Source: Levyella massiliensis
Lineage (GTDB): Bacteria; Bacillota; Clostridia; Tissierellales; Peptoniphilaceae
NCBI RefSeq assembly: GCF_000308275.2
Contig: NZ_HG529490.1
Location: 709,695 to 773,694 of the forward strand
Reading direction: 5' to 3'
Length of the DNA: 64,000 bases
A program made the translations under genes and the position numbers. How positions within the stretch are numbered: position 1 is the first letter of the stretch; each line of letters starts with the position of its first letter. Of the stretch, positions 27,649 through 37,194 are shown piece by piece. The notes beneath the pieces were generated by a model. It saw only the letters and a list, made by a program, of their open reading frames with translations. It made no database searches and was not told the origin of the DNA.

Positions 27649-28551
27649 ATGACAGAACACAAAAACTTGGATACGAAACGTTACTGCATTACCGATAAAG
27701 AGGTATCGCTGAAAAAGATTGATACTGATGATAAACAGGGATTGGACAAAGAAACGGGCAAACGCCTTTTAGCGGAAAATCAGAAGGATATGTTCGTTCT
27801 TCAAGAAAAACTCTACGCAGAAAACAAGCAGTCCCTCATCATTGTTTTACAAGCGATGGACGCTGCAGGCAAAGACGGCTGCATCAAGCACGTCATGCGA
27901 GGCCTGAATCCGCAAGGCACGCACGTTGTGTCTTTTAAGCAGCCCAGCAGTGAAGAATTGGATCGTGACTATCTGTGGCGCGTCAACCGCGCCCTGCCCC
28001 GTCGTGGCGAAATCGGCATCTTCAATCGCTCTCACTATGAAGAAGTCGTAGTCACTCAGCTGCACAATCTGGTGAAAGACCAGCAGCTTCCCAACGAAGT
28101 ATTGAATAAGTCTATCTGGAAAGAACGCTACGAACAAATCAACAATTGGGAAAAATATCTGCGCCAGCAGGGCTTCCGCATGGTAAAATTCTTCCTCCAT
28201 ATTTCCAAAGAAGAACAACGCGAGCGCTTATTAGCTCGCATTGAAGAGAAAGATAAGAACTGGAAATTCTCTGCCGGCGACATCGCCGAACGCGAGCACT
28301 GGGACGACTATCAAGCTCTCTATGAAGAAGCTATTCGCAAAACCAGCCATGACTACTCCCCTTGGTATGTCGTTCCCGCCGACCACAAATGGTTCTCTCG
28401 GCTCATCGTTTCTCAAGTCGTCCGCGACACGCTGGAAGACATGGATCCCCAAATCCCGAAGCTTTCTAAAGAGGAAGAAAAGGACTTGGGAAAATGGCGC
28501 AACATTCTGGAGGCACAGTCGAAAACGCTTCACGAAGCGCCGAAGAATTAA
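27649..28551 (+). CDS. PPK2-family polyphosphate:nucleotide phosphotransferase
   Basis: 300-residue polyphosphate kinase 2 domain protein, which transfers phosphate between polyphosphate and nucleotides. Walker A LQAMDAAGKDG near residue 70 and Walker B region RGEIGIFNRSHYEEV near residue 125 are intact, and the lid-module arginines (ERLLARIEEKDKNWKFS) follow. Single-domain length. Good ribosome binding site (AAAGGAA). Followed by a terminator and then array A2. Confidence 0.93.
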   Translation: MTEHKNLDTKRYCITDKEVSLKKIDTDDKQGLDKETGKRLLAENQKDMFVLQEKLYAENKQSLIIVLQAMDAAGKDGCIKHVMRGLNPQGTHVVSFKQPSSEELDRDYLWRVNRALPRRGEIGIFNRSHYEEVVVTQLHNLVKDQQLPNEVLNKSIWKERYEQINNWEKYLRQQGFRMVKFFLHISKEEQRERLLARIEEKDKNWKFSAGDIAEREHWDDYQALYEEAIRKTSHDYSPWYVVPADHKWFSRLIVSQVVRDTLEDMDPQIPKLSKEEEKDLGKWRNILEAQSKTLHEAPKN

Positions 28552-28561
28552 GCATTACGAA

Positions 28562-28606
28562 TGAAGACCTTCACCCTTAATGTTTCTGGGGTGAAGGCCT
28601 TCATTT
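28562..28606 (+). terminator. Terminator after PPK2
   Basis: CCTTCACCC / GGGTGAAGG stem, extended by TGAAG / TTCA on the outside, followed by TTTT. It runs directly into the first unit of array A2. Confidence 0.75.
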
Positions 28607-29359
28607 TACCGTTGGTAATTGCGAAAACGCCAAGACCCACGGTAGGCGCGATGGCGCAAATCGCCGTTTTCTACCGTTGGTAATGGCAAAAACGCCAAAA
28701 CCCACGGTACACGGGGCGGCGCAAATCGCCGTTTTGTACCGTTGGTAATTGCGAAAACGCCAAAGCCCCCGGTACGATCGACCTCATGCAGACCAATTTC
28801 ATACCGTTGGTAATCGCAAAAACGCAAAAACCCACGGTGCTCGGGGCGGCGCAAATTTCCGTTTTCTACCGTTGGTAATGGCGAAAACGCCAAAACCCAC
28901 GGTACGATCGGCCACGTGCAGTCCAATTTCATACCGTTGGTAATTGCGAAAACGCAAAAACCCACGGTACTATCGGCCGCCTGTAGTCCAATTTCATACC
29001 GTTGGTAATTGCAAAAACGCCAAAACCCACGGTACTATCAGCCGCCTGTAGTCCAATTTCATACCGTTGGTAATTGCGAAAACGCCAAAACCCACGGTAC
29101 GCTGTGCGGTACAAATCGCCGTTTCATACCGTTGGTAATCGCAAAAACGCAAAAACCCACGGTGCTCGGGGCGGCGCAAATCGCCGTTTTCTACCGTTGG
29201 TAATCGCGAAAACGCAAAAACCCACGGTACGCTGTGCGGTACAAATCGCCGTTTCATACCGTTGGTAATCGCGAAAACGCCAAAACCCCCGGTACGATCG
29301 ACCACATGCAGACCAATTTCATACCGTTGGTAATCTCGAAAACGCCAAAACCCACGGTA
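28607..29359. repeat. Hairpin array A2: 12 palindromic units, exact 65-bp period
   Basis: Units of 38 bp (TACCGTTGGT, 18 nt, ACCCACGGTA with variants) start at 28607, 28672, 28737, 28802, 28867, 28932, 28997, 29062, 29127, 29192, 29257 and 29322. The 27-bp spacers again come in two classes, one ending CCAATTTCA, one ending CGCCGTTTTC or similar; units 8 and 10 share an identical spacer. This is the reverse-complement relative of array A1, with the same unit count and period. It fills the junction between the convergent PPK2 and pyridoxal kinase-like genes. Confidence 0.95.
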
Positions 29360-29385
29360 CTCCTTTCGCATGCAATCTCTTTCTA

Positions 29386-30207
29386 TTATCCAAGCGCTTG
29401 GATCAACTTGCCCAGCACCTTTTCAAAGCAGGCGCCGTACCAATGCGTTTGATCCCTATGAGTTTCTTCAATGGCGGCAAGCGTAAAGTTCGCAGCAATA
29501 CGGGCCGCTTCAAGCAGCGTATTGCCGTGTAAAGCAGCGCCAACGAAAGCGGAGGCATAAATATCGCCGGTACCATGACAACCGGGATTTAAGCGAGGAT
29601 GAGCGTAGTAATCCAGATGGCCATTTTCACATACGGCCACGCCGGTGGTGGAAGCATCGTAACTGACACCGGTAAGCACCACAGCTTTGGCGCCTTGTGC
29701 ACAGAGCGCACGGCAAAGGGCTTCAATCCATGCCTCGTCATAGCTTTCTCGATAGGGCGTTTCGGTTAAAAGACATGCCTCGGTAATGTTTGGCAACAGC
29801 ACATCAGCCACGGGCAGCAATGTCTTCATCGCCTGCACAAAGGCGTCGTCAAAACCGACGTACAATTTGCCGTTATCGGCCATTGCCGGATCGATATAGA
29901 CCGGTGCCTGCTCCGTCAGAACACGTTCTTTCAAGGCTTTTACCATGGCAATCTGGCGAGCATTGCCAAGATAGCCGGTGTAGAGCGCATCAAAACGAAA
30001 GCCGAGTGTTTCCCATCGCTCCAGAATGTCGGACAAATCATCCGTCAGATCGCGAAATGTAAAGTCGGAAAAGGCGGTATGGTTGGATAAGACAGCAGAG
30101 GGCAACACACACGTTTCCACACCACATGCAGATAAGATGGGCAGAGCCACCGTTAAGGAACATTGGCCTACGCAGGACAGATCCTGCATCGTAACAATTC
30201 GAGCCAT
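29386..30207 (-). CDS. Pyridoxal/pyridoxamine kinase-like protein
   Basis: 273-residue ribokinase-fold kinase of the PdxY/pyridoxamine kinase type, salvaging vitamin B6 with ATP. Seen: N-terminal MQDLSCVGQCSLTVALPILSA, YIDPAMADNGKLY, and the anion-hole motif GCHGTGDIYASAF near residue 215 with the catalytic Asp. The start at 30207 follows AAAGGAGATGTC; an 8-codon longer ORF has no good site. Confidence 0.88.
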   Translation of the reverse strand: MARIVTMQDLSCVGQCSLTVALPILSACGVETCVLPSAVLSNHTAFSDFTFRDLTDDLSDILERWETLGFRFDALYTGYLGNARQIAMVKALKERVLTEQAPVYIDPAMADNGKLYVGFDDAFVQAMKTLLPVADVLLPNITEACLLTETPYRESYDEAWIEALCRALCAQGAKAVVLTGVSYDASTTGVAVCENGHLDYYAHPRLNPGCHGTGDIYASAFVGAALHGNTLLEAARIAANFTLAAIEETHRDQTHWYGACFEKVLGKLIQALG

Positions 30208-30273
30208 GACATCTCCTTTTACAATTTTCATAGAAAGCTATTCCGATTGCGCTTTGTCTTTTTTCAATAGCAA

Positions 30274-31956
30274 TCACTCATGCACCAATTTACTTCCACC
30301 GATGAACTCTCGAAGAATTGACGTGTTCACAACATCCGAGGTATCCGTGAGCGGTAAAAAATACTGTAAAAGCGCTAAAATACGCACGGCTTCCACATGT
30401 TCCGGTTCCTCCGGGCCAATACCCTGTAGACGCTGCTCCAAAATGGGTTTTAACGCGGCAATTTCATAGACAAAAGAGGAATTAAACATCACATCAGCCA
30501 ATTCCGAATAGGGGAAAATATTACGATTTTCCCCACGGCGTACATCCGGCCACGTGCGGATCGTTTCACGCACATCGCGGCCACGGAACTGCAGGTCTCT
30601 AGCCATACGGCGCATGAGACGTAAATCCGTTGTCGGAATGCGATTGTGCGCATCCAGATTGATCTGCGTAATGACGCTTAAGGCGATACGATATTTATAG
30701 CGATCCTCGACTTGCGCGCTGAGACGCGGATTTAAGGCATGAATGCCTTCCAAAAGAATGGGCTGTTCCGCTCCCAAGCGTACCATGTCACCGGTAAAGG
30801 TGCGATGGCCGGCTACAAAATCAAAGCGGATACGCGGTACCTCTTCCCCACGCAACAATGCCCGCATATCGCTATTAAACGTAGCCAAATCAATGGCTTC
30901 CAGGGCCTCAAAATCAGGCTCTCCGTCAACATCAAGCGGAGTTTTGTCCCGATCCACAAAATAATCATCCAAGGAAATAGCCACCGGCCGTTTGCCCAAT
31001 ACGCGCAGCGATGTCATGAGTTTATAGGCAAAACTGGTTTTTCCGGAGGACGAAGGTGCTGCAATCAGAACAATGCGCTTGTTGCGCCGTATAATGTCTT
31101 CGGCAATATGCATAACCTTTTGATCTTGCAGGGCCTCATTCATACGGCAAACATCGCCGATCGTACCGTTTTCAATACTGCGATTAAGCTGGGCGACCGT
31201 ATAAATGCCTTGTCGTTCGGACCATTTTTCGGCCTCGTTATAGGTATCCGAAAGCAAATAGGTCGGAATGAAATTATTCACGCGTTTTTTATCTTCGCGA
31301 TCCACCCCCAGCAAGACGATGCCGCGATCAAAAAGCTCCACATCAAACACGGATACATATGCCGTTGACGGCACCATATAACCGAAAAACGAATCCACCG
31401 CATTGCCCATCCGATAAATAGCCACGCGATCGCCCTTTTGCTGTGCAAATAAATCGACTTTATCCTGGCGTCCCAACGAACGAAAGAGTTGCTTGGCCTC
31501 TTCAAACGTCATGGTTTCTCGCACAATCGGAATATCCTCATCGATAATCTCGCGCATGGCACAACGCAGCGCATCGCGTTGATGCGTATCCAAGGTCACC
31601 GGCACGTCGTCTTTTTGAATCACACAGTAAAGGCCGCCGGAAATGGAGTGCTCGATCACTGTGCGCGTATCCGGAAACAGCCGATGCACCGCTTCCAGAA
31701 ACACAAAAGAGAGACTGCGCATATACACACGATAGCCGTCCGTGTCCGTGGTATCAATGAGCGTGACCGCCTTGGCTACCTGCGGCACGACATGCGACAA
31801 TTCAAAGAGTTGATTGCCCACACGCGCCAACACTATTTTCCCCTGCGCCCTCTTTTCCAACGATTGAGCCAATTGAGCAAACGTCATGGGGGTGTCCGGC
31901 AGACGCTGTGAAGGCACGGCACCCATAGAAGAAATCGTTATAGACAATGTGCGCAT
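30274..31956 (-). CDS. Uridine kinase-like protein with TGS/ThrRS-like N-terminal region
   Basis: 560-residue cytoplasmic protein of the Firmicute nucleoside-kinase type that joins a ThrRS-like N-terminal part (TGS-like beginning, then HIS-type second domain, FLEAVHRLFPDTRTVIEHSISGGLYC) to a C-terminal P-loop kinase domain. Walker A APSSSGKTS is near residue 290, followed by SLDDYFVDRDKTP as in uridine kinase/phosphoribulokinase. The start at 31956 has GGGAGG 5 nt upstream. Physiological substrate is not established for this architecture. Confidence 0.88.
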   Translation of the reverse strand: MRTLSITISSMGAVPSQRLPDTPMTFAQLAQSLEKRAQGKIVLARVGNQLFELSHVVPQVAKAVTLIDTTDTDGYRVYMRSLSFVFLEAVHRLFPDTRTVIEHSISGGLYCVIQKDDVPVTLDTHQRDALRCAMREIIDEDIPIVRETMTFEEAKQLFRSLGRQDKVDLFAQQKGDRVAIYRMGNAVDSFFGYMVPSTAYVSVFDVELFDRGIVLLGVDREDKKRVNNFIPTYLLSDTYNEAEKWSERQGIYTVAQLNRSIENGTIGDVCRMNEALQDQKVMHIAEDIIRRNKRIVLIAAPSSSGKTSFAYKLMTSLRVLGKRPVAISLDDYFVDRDKTPLDVDGEPDFEALEAIDLATFNSDMRALLRGEEVPRIRFDFVAGHRTFTGDMVRLGAEQPILLEGIHALNPRLSAQVEDRYKYRIALSVITQINLDAHNRIPTTDLRLMRRMARDLQFRGRDVRETIRTWPDVRRGENRNIFPYSELADVMFNSSFVYEIAALKPILEQRLQGIGPEEPEHVEAVRILALLQYFLPLTDTSDVVNTSILREFIGGSKLVHE

Positions 31957-32020
31957 AGTAACCTCCCAGTTATTCAAAACGCTTTATTAATACTCTTCTG
32001 ATACCCATTATGGGGAGACG

Positions 32021-32060
32021 AAAAAGCCCGCTCTTGTAAGGACAAGGGCGGGCTTTTTTA
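32021..32060 (-). terminator. Terminator of the tRNA-Ala transcript
   Basis: AAAAAGCCCGCTCTTGT / ACAAGGGCGGGCTTTTT, one G-U wobble, flanked by T-runs. It is just downstream of the tRNA gene on the minus strand. Confidence 0.85.
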
Positions 32061-32064
32061 CAAA

Positions 32065-32137
32065 TGGATCTGATGGGATTCGAACCCACGACTTCCACGT
32101 TGCGAACGTGACACTCTCCCAGCTGAGTTACAGACCC
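32065..32137 (-). tRNA. tRNA-Ala (anticodon CGC)
   Basis: A full cloverleaf can be drawn on the minus strand: acceptor GGGTCTG / CAGATCC, D-arm ACTC / GAGT with AGCTGGGA loop, anticodon stem TCACG / CGTGG with loop TTCGCAA (anticodon CGC, reading GCG), T-arm GTGGG / CCCAT with TTCGAAT. The G3-U70 wobble pair, the alanine identity element, is present. Discriminator base A; the CCA end is not encoded. Stand-alone gene. Confidence 0.93.
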
Positions 32138-32225
32138 ATGGACTCAATGAAAAAATTCTACTCCTTTTTAGGCCAAATTGCAACCGCCTGTCTCACGGAG
32201 GAAGTGTCGTACACTACGTTTATCT

Positions 32226-33002
32226 TTAGTTGGATTCCGGATTTGGGGACACAAGGTCCGGCACCTCGGCGTCTTCCACCAGCACCAGAGAGCCATCATT
32301 TTCAGACGATGCCGGATCACCTGTGCGATAGTGTTCATTCATGGACATCGTAAAGAGCTCTGCCGTGCTTGGCGGAGTGTAGGTCAGAGCATTGGCTCCG
32401 GCTTCAATCGTTTCACGAATATACTCTTCGCGGTTTCCACCCGAAGCGATGATGGGGATGCTCGGATATTGCTGACGGATCTTCTTCACAATGGCGGCGG
32501 TATGACGCGCGCCGGCCACATTTAAGATGCGGGCGCCGGCATGGATACGACCGGCAATATTCTGATCCATAGAGGTAATGGTCACCACCACCGGAATATC
32601 GATGGCCTCGGCAACGGCTTTCAGATTTTCATTAGAAAATGCTGCATTCACAACGACTGCCATCGCTCCCTGACTTTCGACATCCTTCGCCAAATCGAGC
32701 GACCGTTGCCCTTGGGTGATGCTACCGCCCACGCCGGCAAAAACCGGAATGTAGGAATTCTTGATGATCGCGTCCGTAATGGATTGTTGCGGCGTGAACG
32801 GATAGACCGCAAACACTGCATCGGCATCGCAATTGCGGATGATCGCCAGATCCGTTGAAAACACAAAGGTTTTTATACGGCGTCCAAAGACGAGAATTCC
32901 GCTGGATTCACGCATCACCGGGGGTAATTCCAAAATGTTGTGGCGCAACACGCCGCCCACCTGAGGAATAAATTTGTGCTTATTTTCTTTTTTCTCGGCC
33001 AT
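32226..33002 (-). CDS. Conserved TIM-barrel-like protein of unknown function
   Basis: 258-residue cytoplasmic protein with a repeating beta/alpha pattern: VFSTDLAIIRNCDADAV, IPVFAGVGGSITQG, AMAVVVNAAFSNE, IPVVVTITS, ARILNVAGAR, IPIIASGGNREEYI, GANALTYTPPS. The late ASGGN segment resembles phosphate-binding loops of TIM barrels. Similar clostridial proteins are often labelled hydrolase, but I cannot assign a reaction. The last 30 residues are acidic and probably disordered. A ribosome binding site (AAGGAGATC) precedes the ATG. Confidence 0.75.
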   Translation of the reverse strand: MAEKKENKHKFIPQVGGVLRHNILELPPVMRESSGILVFGRRIKTFVFSTDLAIIRNCDADAVFAVYPFTPQQSITDAIIKNSYIPVFAGVGGSITQGQRSLDLAKDVESQGAMAVVVNAAFSNENLKAVAEAIDIPVVVTITSMDQNIAGRIHAGARILNVAGARHTAAIVKKIRQQYPSIPIIASGGNREEYIRETIEAGANALTYTPPSTAELFTMSMNEHYRTGDPASSENDGSLVLVEDAEVPDLVSPNPESN

Positions 33003-33044
33003 ACAGATCTCCTTTTCGGACGAGGCATCGCTATATCTCTGTAT

Positions 33045-34211
33045 TTACAGTGCGGAGCGATAGATCGCTTCTACATCCTCTTTTTTCAACGGTTGGAAAC
33101 CCTCAATCGTACCGTCGGCGCGGGATACGCTATGCTCAGCCATCTCCGCCAAATGTTCTTCATCGATTCCCACCTCATGAAGGGTCATTGGAATGTGTAA
33201 GGAACGGAAGAAATCGGAAAGGGCTTGAATGCCTGCCTCCGCCTGCTCCTCGAGAGAATCCTTATGAATGTCAAAAACTCTTTCCGCAAAGCGTGCCAAA
33301 CGCGGCATCGTTTGATCATTCATAAAATGACGCAGCCAATGCGGCGTTAATATGGCCAAGCCGACACCATGAGTGATGTCGTAGTACGCCGACAGCTCAT
33401 GCTCCATGGCATGTACACTCCAAGACTGTGTCTTTCCGGTGCAAAGGAGCCCGTTGATGGCCCAGGAGTTCGCCCACATGAGATTCGCACGAGCTTCTTC
33501 CTTCTCCGGTTCTTCGAGAGCAATGGGACCGTACTTGATGCAAGTCCGTAAAATCGCTTCCGCCATGCTGTCCTGCAGGAAAGCACTATCGTCGACAGAA
33601 AAATAATTTTCCATGGTATGGCTCATGATGTCCGCCGTACCCGCTGCCGTATGCCAGGCGTTGACAGAATAGGTAAAGGTCGGATTGAGATACGACACAC
33701 GCGGCAGAACCTTATTGCTGGCCCAGCCCAGTTTTTGCTTGGTCTCGGGATTGGAAATCACGGAATCGGGATCCATTTCAGAGCCCGTCGCTGCAACCGT
33801 CAGCACAACAGCAATGGGAAGTGCCTCTTTCACGTCCACTTTTCCCAGAACGATATCCCAGGGATCGCCCTCCGTTTTGCTTCCTGCCGCAATCAGCTTC
33901 GCACAGTCAATCGTGGAGCCGCCGCCGATCGGAAGAATCACGTCGACGTTTTCCTCTTTTGCCATGGCAATGCCCCGCTTGGCTTCTTCCAAACGCGGAT
34001 TCGGAGAAATGCCTGCACACTCGACCGTTTCGACGCCCGCAGCATGCAATGCCTCCACAATCGTGTCAAAGATGCCGAGACGCTTTACGCTGCCACCACC
34101 CGTGACAAGCAGCGCCTTATTGCCCAAGGCTTTCACGCGCTTGGCAAAGTCTTTCTCCATCGCTTTTCCGAAAAGAATTTCCGTGGGAACATGAAATACA
34201 AAGTTATGCAT
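33045..34211 (-). CDS. Iron-containing alcohol dehydrogenase (BdhA-like)
   Basis: 388-residue group III alcohol dehydrogenase, similar to butanol/lactaldehyde dehydrogenases that reduce aldehydes with NAD(P)H. NAD-binding GGGSTIDCAKLIA lies near residue 95; metal ligands are suggested by the DIMSHTMENYF, HAMEHELSAYYDITHG and PHWLRHF segments. Typical length. Likely a fermentative redox enzyme. It is 42 bp downstream of no close partner on the same strand apart from the TIM-barrel gene that follows. Confidence 0.92.
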   Translation of the reverse strand: MHNFVFHVPTEILFGKAMEKDFAKRVKALGNKALLVTGGGSVKRLGIFDTIVEALHAAGVETVECAGISPNPRLEEAKRGIAMAKEENVDVILPIGGGSTIDCAKLIAAGSKTEGDPWDIVLGKVDVKEALPIAVVLTVAATGSEMDPDSVISNPETKQKLGWASNKVLPRVSYLNPTFTYSVNAWHTAAGTADIMSHTMENYFSVDDSAFLQDSMAEAILRTCIKYGPIALEEPEKEEARANLMWANSWAINGLLCTGKTQSWSVHAMEHELSAYYDITHGVGLAILTPHWLRHFMNDQTMPRLARFAERVFDIHKDSLEEQAEAGIQALSDFFRSLHIPMTLHEVGIDEEHLAEMAEHSVSRADGTIEGFQPLKKEDVEAIYRSAL

Positions 34212-34314
34212 AAACTCTCCCCTCTGTCCTGGTCCATAGCACCTAAGCGAACTACCGCTATTCGTAATTTTACACCTCAGAAACTGTTTTTCTTATACCC
34301 CATGCCGATCGTCC

Positions 34315-35703
34315 TCAACGAGTCAAATTGCGTACCCAGGTTTTTTTTCGATACAAGGGATAAATAAAAAGCATCTTAACCATTTCTTCGGCGCTGACTA
34401 GGAAAAAGGTCAGTTCAAAAGGCCAATGGAACACGGCGACGCCCAAGAAAGCAATGGGCACAGCATAGAGCCAAATGGACATCAATTCAAAATGGAACGA
34501 CCACTTCGTTTCGCCGCCGGCACGTAAAATGCCGACAAAGATCATACTGTTCCAGAAGCGAAACGGCGCGGCCACACCGCGTATTAAAAGCAAATTATGG
34601 GATCGCTCGGCAACCACAGGCTCAATGCCGCTGAAAAGCATCATTAATGCATCCGGAAATAGAATGAGGATGGCGGCGGAGATGGCGCTCACGACCGTAA
34701 CAAATTGCATGAAATAAGTTGCCATCGTTTCTGCACGCTTCAGTTCTCCGGCGCCCAAGCGCTGTCCCAATAGCACTGATGCCGACGAACAAAGAGCATC
34801 GATAATGATGAAAAAGATGTTGTTGATGGAGTTTGTGAGCTGTACCGCTGCCACCACTTCCTTTCCTGCCATGGCAAAGGCCACCGCCTGCACCAATTGA
34901 CCAAAGGACCAAGAAGTTTCGGCCAGCACAATTGGCGTGGCAGCCGGCAGACAGCGCCGTACCTCTTCCCCATGCCAATGGAGCAGTTCGAGCGGGCGCA
35001 CATCCATGAAGCCGGGACGATGGTGCGTCACGATAATGATTAAGATGACGGTCTCTACCACGCGGGAAATCACCGTACCTACGGCAGCACCGACAACGCC
35101 CAACTGGGGGGCGCCAAATTTACCAAAGATAAAGATGTAGTTAAAAGCAACATTGGTCGCAAACGAGATGATCGAGACCATTAGCGGTTCTCTGGCACGA
35201 TTCACGCCGCGCAATACCGTAATGAGTGAAAAGGACACGGCAAAGAACGGGAAGGTAAAGCCCACCGGGCGTAAGTATCGCATGCCCAAATCCTGTACAC
35301 GGGGATCCTGCACAATGAGCCCCATAATGCGATCGGGAAAGAAAATAGCGCCAATGGAAAAAAGGATGCTCAGAAAAACAGCCGCCTGCATCGTGATACT
35401 CAAATAAATACGTACTTTGCGCTCATCGCGATTACCGAAATGTTGCGCTATAAAAACCGCGCCAGCGCCGCCGATGCCAAAACAAATGATTTGGAAAAAA
35501 AATACAAACTGGTTTACCAACCCGACAGCGGCAATCTCTGCACTGCCGAGGGAAGAGATCATGACGGTATCCGTAATATTAATCGACGTCGTGATCAGCA
35601 GCTGAAAAGCAATGGGTAACGCCACTGCGAAAACTTCTTTTAAAAAACGATGATCCTGAAAGAACCAGTTGCGACGGACATTTTCTTGGACATGAGGCGG
35701 CAT
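34315..35703 (-). CDS. MATE-family efflux transporter
   Basis: 462-residue multidrug and toxin extrusion type transporter with 12 hydrophobic segments in two similar halves. N-terminal FAVALPIAFQLLITTSINITDTVMISSLG and the second-half equivalents (RCLPAATPIVLAETSWSFGQLVQAVAF) fit the family. The start at 35703 follows AAAGGAGAAACT; a 5-codon longer ORF lacks a site. Substrate unknown. Confidence 0.9.
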   Translation of the reverse strand: MPPHVQENVRRNWFFQDHRFLKEVFAVALPIAFQLLITTSINITDTVMISSLGSAEIAAVGLVNQFVFFFQIICFGIGGAGAVFIAQHFGNRDERKVRIYLSITMQAAVFLSILFSIGAIFFPDRIMGLIVQDPRVQDLGMRYLRPVGFTFPFFAVSFSLITVLRGVNRAREPLMVSIISFATNVAFNYIFIFGKFGAPQLGVVGAAVGTVISRVVETVILIIIVTHHRPGFMDVRPLELLHWHGEEVRRCLPAATPIVLAETSWSFGQLVQAVAFAMAGKEVVAAVQLTNSINNIFFIIIDALCSSASVLLGQRLGAGELKRAETMATYFMQFVTVVSAISAAILILFPDALMMLFSGIEPVVAERSHNLLLIRGVAAPFRFWNSMIFVGILRAGGETKWSFHFELMSIWLYAVPIAFLGVAVFHWPFELTFFLVSAEEMVKMLFIYPLYRKKTWVRNLTR

Positions 35704-35900
35704 AGTTTCTCCTTTCATTTTCTATGATAGCCTTATTCGTCGAATCTTCACTTTCATGCTACAGAAGTCGCATCCCAAGGAGTAAAGCCTTAATCGCTGT
35801 CATAGCATCACAAGACAAACAGCAAAAGAGGATACTAACAGATAATGAAAAAGGCGTCAAGGCAACGCGCGCCGCTGTGCTATTGATGGTGTTTGCCTCA

Positions 35901-35940
35901 CAAAAAACGCCCCCTCCATTGATATTCATGGAAAGGGCGG
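35901..35940 (-). terminator. Terminator of the brnQ-racemase-ligase operon
   Basis: Minus strand CGCCCTTTCCAT / ATGGAGGGGGCG with an 8-nt loop and one wobble, then TTTTTT. It lies about 50 bp past the ATP-grasp gene. The rest of the 285 bp up to the MATE gene holds no gene I can support. Confidence 0.8.
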
Positions 35941-35988
35941 ATTCTGCACAGGCGCAACGGCTTCGGGCACACTGTTTTCCGTTGAGGA

Positions 35989-37194
35989 TTAACGTTCTTC
36001 CGGCACTTTGCAAAACTTTGGATAGTAACGCAACGTAGCAATGCGACGACGCCAAAATAGCAAGTATCGCGCCAACGAACGATCCTTTTCGTACCAGGTC
36101 GGGAAAAAGTATCCTTCGCGCAACATGCGCTCGGCCAGAGGGCGATCCACCGGAGAACAGTACTTGCGTAGCACCTTGGGATCTACATAAAGCCACAGCG
36201 CAGAGTCTTCGTGATAATGAACCGGCAGATCCTTTCCTTCGATCAAATCTTCCACCAAATACTGCGTATAATTGCAGCCGCCAGACAGCATATAGGACGA
36301 GGAACGTCCTTGTCGGATATTAATTTCAAACACCTTAAAGGTGTTATCGCGTTCATCGTATTTTAAATCAAAATTGGCAAAGCCACGATACCCGATATCC
36401 TCCAAGAATTTCTGAAAGGTGCGATAAATTTCCGTATTTCCCATGGAAACCAGCGCAGTATAGTTTCCGATGGCTTCGGGCAGGCATTCATCTAACAAGC
36501 ATTTGCCGAGGCACATCATTTTGACCTTGCCCCGGGTATTGACATAGGCATTTAACACATACATTTTGGACGTATCGCCGGGAATAAAATCCTGGAGAAT
36601 CAAATCGCCGTGATATGTGCTGGCATAAATTGTCGCCACCGTCTCACGCAATTCCTCTTCGCTCGAAATGCAATACGCCTTTTTCTTTCCCGGAAACTCC
36701 GCTTCCAAAAAAGCAATGGAGTCATTGGCTTTCAGCGCCATCGGAAACGCAAAGGGTGTTTCGAAGTGATCTCTGTCTTCGTAATGCAAAATATAGGTCT
36801 TTGGATACGGCAAACCGTACTTCTCGCAAACCGCATAAAAATCTTTTTTATTTTCCAGACGCTGCTGCATTTCCGGATCTACGTAGTTAAACCGATAGCG
36901 TTTGGCCAGTTCTTTCTTATGTCGCGTTAATAGTGCCGTGTATCCATCGCCGCAGGTAATCAGTACAAGCGGCTCCTGAAAGCGCTGCCCTACTTCTTCT
37001 AAAACAGACAAAAAAACCGCATCGTCCTCAAAATTCGGATTAGTTTCCACGTCCAAAATTTTGGAATGACGCGTATAAATTAACGGTCGTATCCCCAAAC
37101 ATAACGAACGCACGCCATACGCTTCGTAAAAAGCGCGTGCCGTGCCGTACGCGTTCAAATCGGTTCCCAGAATCACCGGTTTAAAGTTTAACAT
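35989..37194 (-). CDS. ATP-grasp ligase, probable D-aspartate (or D-glutamate) ligase for peptidoglycan cross-bridge
   Basis: 401-residue ATP-grasp enzyme. Features: N-terminal VILGTDLNAYGTARAFYEAYG, the ATP-binding block around FAFPMALKANDS, a grasp region near DLILQDFIPGD, and the metal-binding FKVFEINIRQGRSSSYM. Length and arrangement resemble the D-aspartate ligase (Aslfm) of Enterococcus faecium, which joins beta-D-Asp to the Lys side chain of peptidoglycan precursors. As in E. faecium, an amino-acid racemase is encoded next to it (14-bp overlap). D-Glu bridges are also known in Peptoniphilaceae, so the amino acid is inferred only. The ATG at 37194 is unusually close to GGGGAG. Confidence 0.72.
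   Translation of the reverse strand: MLNFKPVILGTDLNAYGTARAFYEAYGVRSLCLGIRPLIYTRHSKILDVETNPNFEDDAVFLSVLEEVGQRFQEPLVLITCGDGYTALLTRHKKELAKRYRFNYVDPEMQQRLENKKDFYAVCEKYGLPYPKTYILHYEDRDHFETPFAFPMALKANDSIAFLEAEFPGKKKAYCISSEEELRETVATIYASTYHGDLILQDFIPGDTSKMYVLNAYVNTRGKVKMMCLGKCLLDECLPEAIGNYTALVSMGNTEIYRTFQKFLEDIGYRGFANFDLKYDERDNTFKVFEINIRQGRSSSYMLSGGCNYTQYLVEDLIEGKDLPVHYHEDSALWLYVDPKVLRKYCSPVDRPLAERMLREGYFFPTWYEKDRSLARYLLFWRRRIATLRYYPKFCKVPEER

Noticed and set aside
28606-29371. Apparent ORFs with repeated WVLAF/ITNGMK peptides on both strands of array A2 (and similar ones at 556-821)
   Set aside because: They arise because the 65-bp period lacks stops in some frames. Period 65 is not a multiple of three, there are no ribosome binding sites, and similar ORFs occur in several frames.
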